A stretch of DNA of 64,000 nucleotides from Kuschelorhynchus macadamiae (taxonomy: Eukaryota > Arthropoda > Insecta > Coleoptera > Curculionidae): positions 744,001-808,000 of the forward strand of contig JAUTXW010000136.1 in the NCBI GenBank assembly GCA_030620095.1. Direction: 5' to 3'. The stretch's first letter is position 1; each line of letters opens with the position of its first letter. Below the pieces are notes generated by a model that did not search any database, was not told the DNA's origin, and saw only the letters and a list, made by a program, of their open reading frames with translations. Both the position numbers and the translations under genes were made by a program. Positions 63,201-64,000 of this stretch are shown here, in pieces.

Positions 63201-64000
63201 AATGATTTCTAATTTATTTAGTGTCATAACATTTATTCCAAGTATTTCTGTTTTCAATTTGACTGCTATCGGCTTCCGGGATCTCATTTTTTTTCTAAAA
63301 ATATGTTTTCTCGAAAATTGTTGGGATTCCAATATCACTTTTTAATCATAACAAAACTGAAAAATATTTTATTAGTTCTATATCGCCCTCTCTAAAAAAA
63401 TAAAGGATTCAAATAACCAAATAAAGCCTAAATTATAAACAAGTTTATGGAAAATACTGAGTAAATTTCTCATTCTGTTAATAAAAGTGCAGTGATAGAT
63501 TAATTCATGTTTACTTACATTCGATTACCTCTAGGTAAAAAATCACAAATAAAAAAAAAATGAGAAAAATTTAAGTTAACAGTTACAGTGGAATTTTGGT
63601 ATAAAGGTATAAAATTTAAAAAGAAACAGCATTTTTTTGTAGCACCTTTCAAAAGTAACAACATTTTTTAAAAAGGTAATTTAATAGGCAAGATAACTCG
63701 CTGAGTAACTTTTTTATTGTCATTGGCACTATTTTTCAAGCAAAATGCTCTCCCCAAATGAGAGTTTATCCCATTTTTCAGAAAATATGATGACTAGGAA
63801 GAACTGTGAAAAATATAAAATTTTACGACCAAAACAAAAAAACCTTCACATACATCACAGATCATCTTAGGAACGATCTGCATGTGCGAGAATTGACGAG
63901 TTTTCCCTATACAGGGTGTTAATTAATGTCGTGGACATATTTGAGGGGGTAATAGTACTCTACAAAATAGGAAAAAAATGCCAATATATACATAGTCAAA
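63201..64000. other. unassigned stretch, with a mariner-type terminus near the end
   Basis: TACAGGGTGTTAATTAATGT at 63911 could be the left end of an element that continues beyond the window. Nothing else recognised. Confidence 0.4.

Noticed and set aside
1..64000. Bacterial or phage origin of the window
   Set aside because: No operons, ribosome-binding sites or prokaryotic genes; introns, LINEs, PLEs, hAT and Tc1/mariner elements are all animal-type.

Overview
This window looks like AT-rich insect chromosomal DNA made almost entirely of decayed transposable elements (TEs). I see no intact host gene. The TE mix (long-TIR IS630/Tc1/mariner elements, Penelope-like elements, non-LTR retrotransposons with a restriction-like endonuclease, hAT, Tc1) fits an insect, and a beetle would be my guess, but the sequence does not fix the species. 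One weak trace of a possible host chemosensory receptor exon lies at about 660-1002 (minus).

Layout. 0-5.7 kb: a Tc1 terminal fragment, a Tc1-like element (1485-4354) split by a hAT element (1570-3490), and a TA-flanked MITE (5091-5666). 6.6-15 kb: three long inverted-repeat elements. These are a DD41D element (7056-8907, 359-aa transposase ORF) sitting in the exact centre of a palindromic MITE (6931-9032), a non-coding palindrome-in-palindrome (9069-11274), and an apparently intact DD41D element with ~460-bp TIRs and a 354-aa ORF (12267-14630). 15-25 kb: a Penelope GIY-YIG fragment, an intron-containing DD41D fragment, a small dispersed retroposon-like repeat, R2/NeSL-like LINE fragments, a Tc1 C-terminus and a CR1/Jockey-like RT. 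25-31 kb: Penelope-like elements (PLEs) with inverted termini, and a DD82E/Sailor-like transposase that carries an inverted copy of its own 5' coding region. 31-45 kb: LINE ends, a hAT element with perfect 8-bp target duplication (32908-34235), a second Sailor-like pseudogene, a PLE with RT and GIY-YIG interrupted by a LINE, an array of ~125-bp repeats (39845-41215), and a dead DD41D element (42365-44730). 45-64 kb: a LINE interrupted by a TTAA-flanked MITE, a Harbinger/IS5-type DDE pseudogene with a duplicated 5' exon, an inverted-repeat foldback (55053-55803), DD41D scraps, three LINE 3' ends on the minus strand, and a 147-bp tandem repeat.

Nothing suggests these elements act together as one system. 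The recurring themes are nested insertion, inverted duplication of element ends (including transposase 5' coding sequence in two unrelated families, which could make hairpin RNA), palindrome-centre insertion, and hammerhead-ribozyme-like cores in PLE termini. Only two ORFs (7500-8579 minus, 12849-13913 plus) look like full-length proteins with all catalytic residues. Family names come from reading protein motifs by eye, without database searches.
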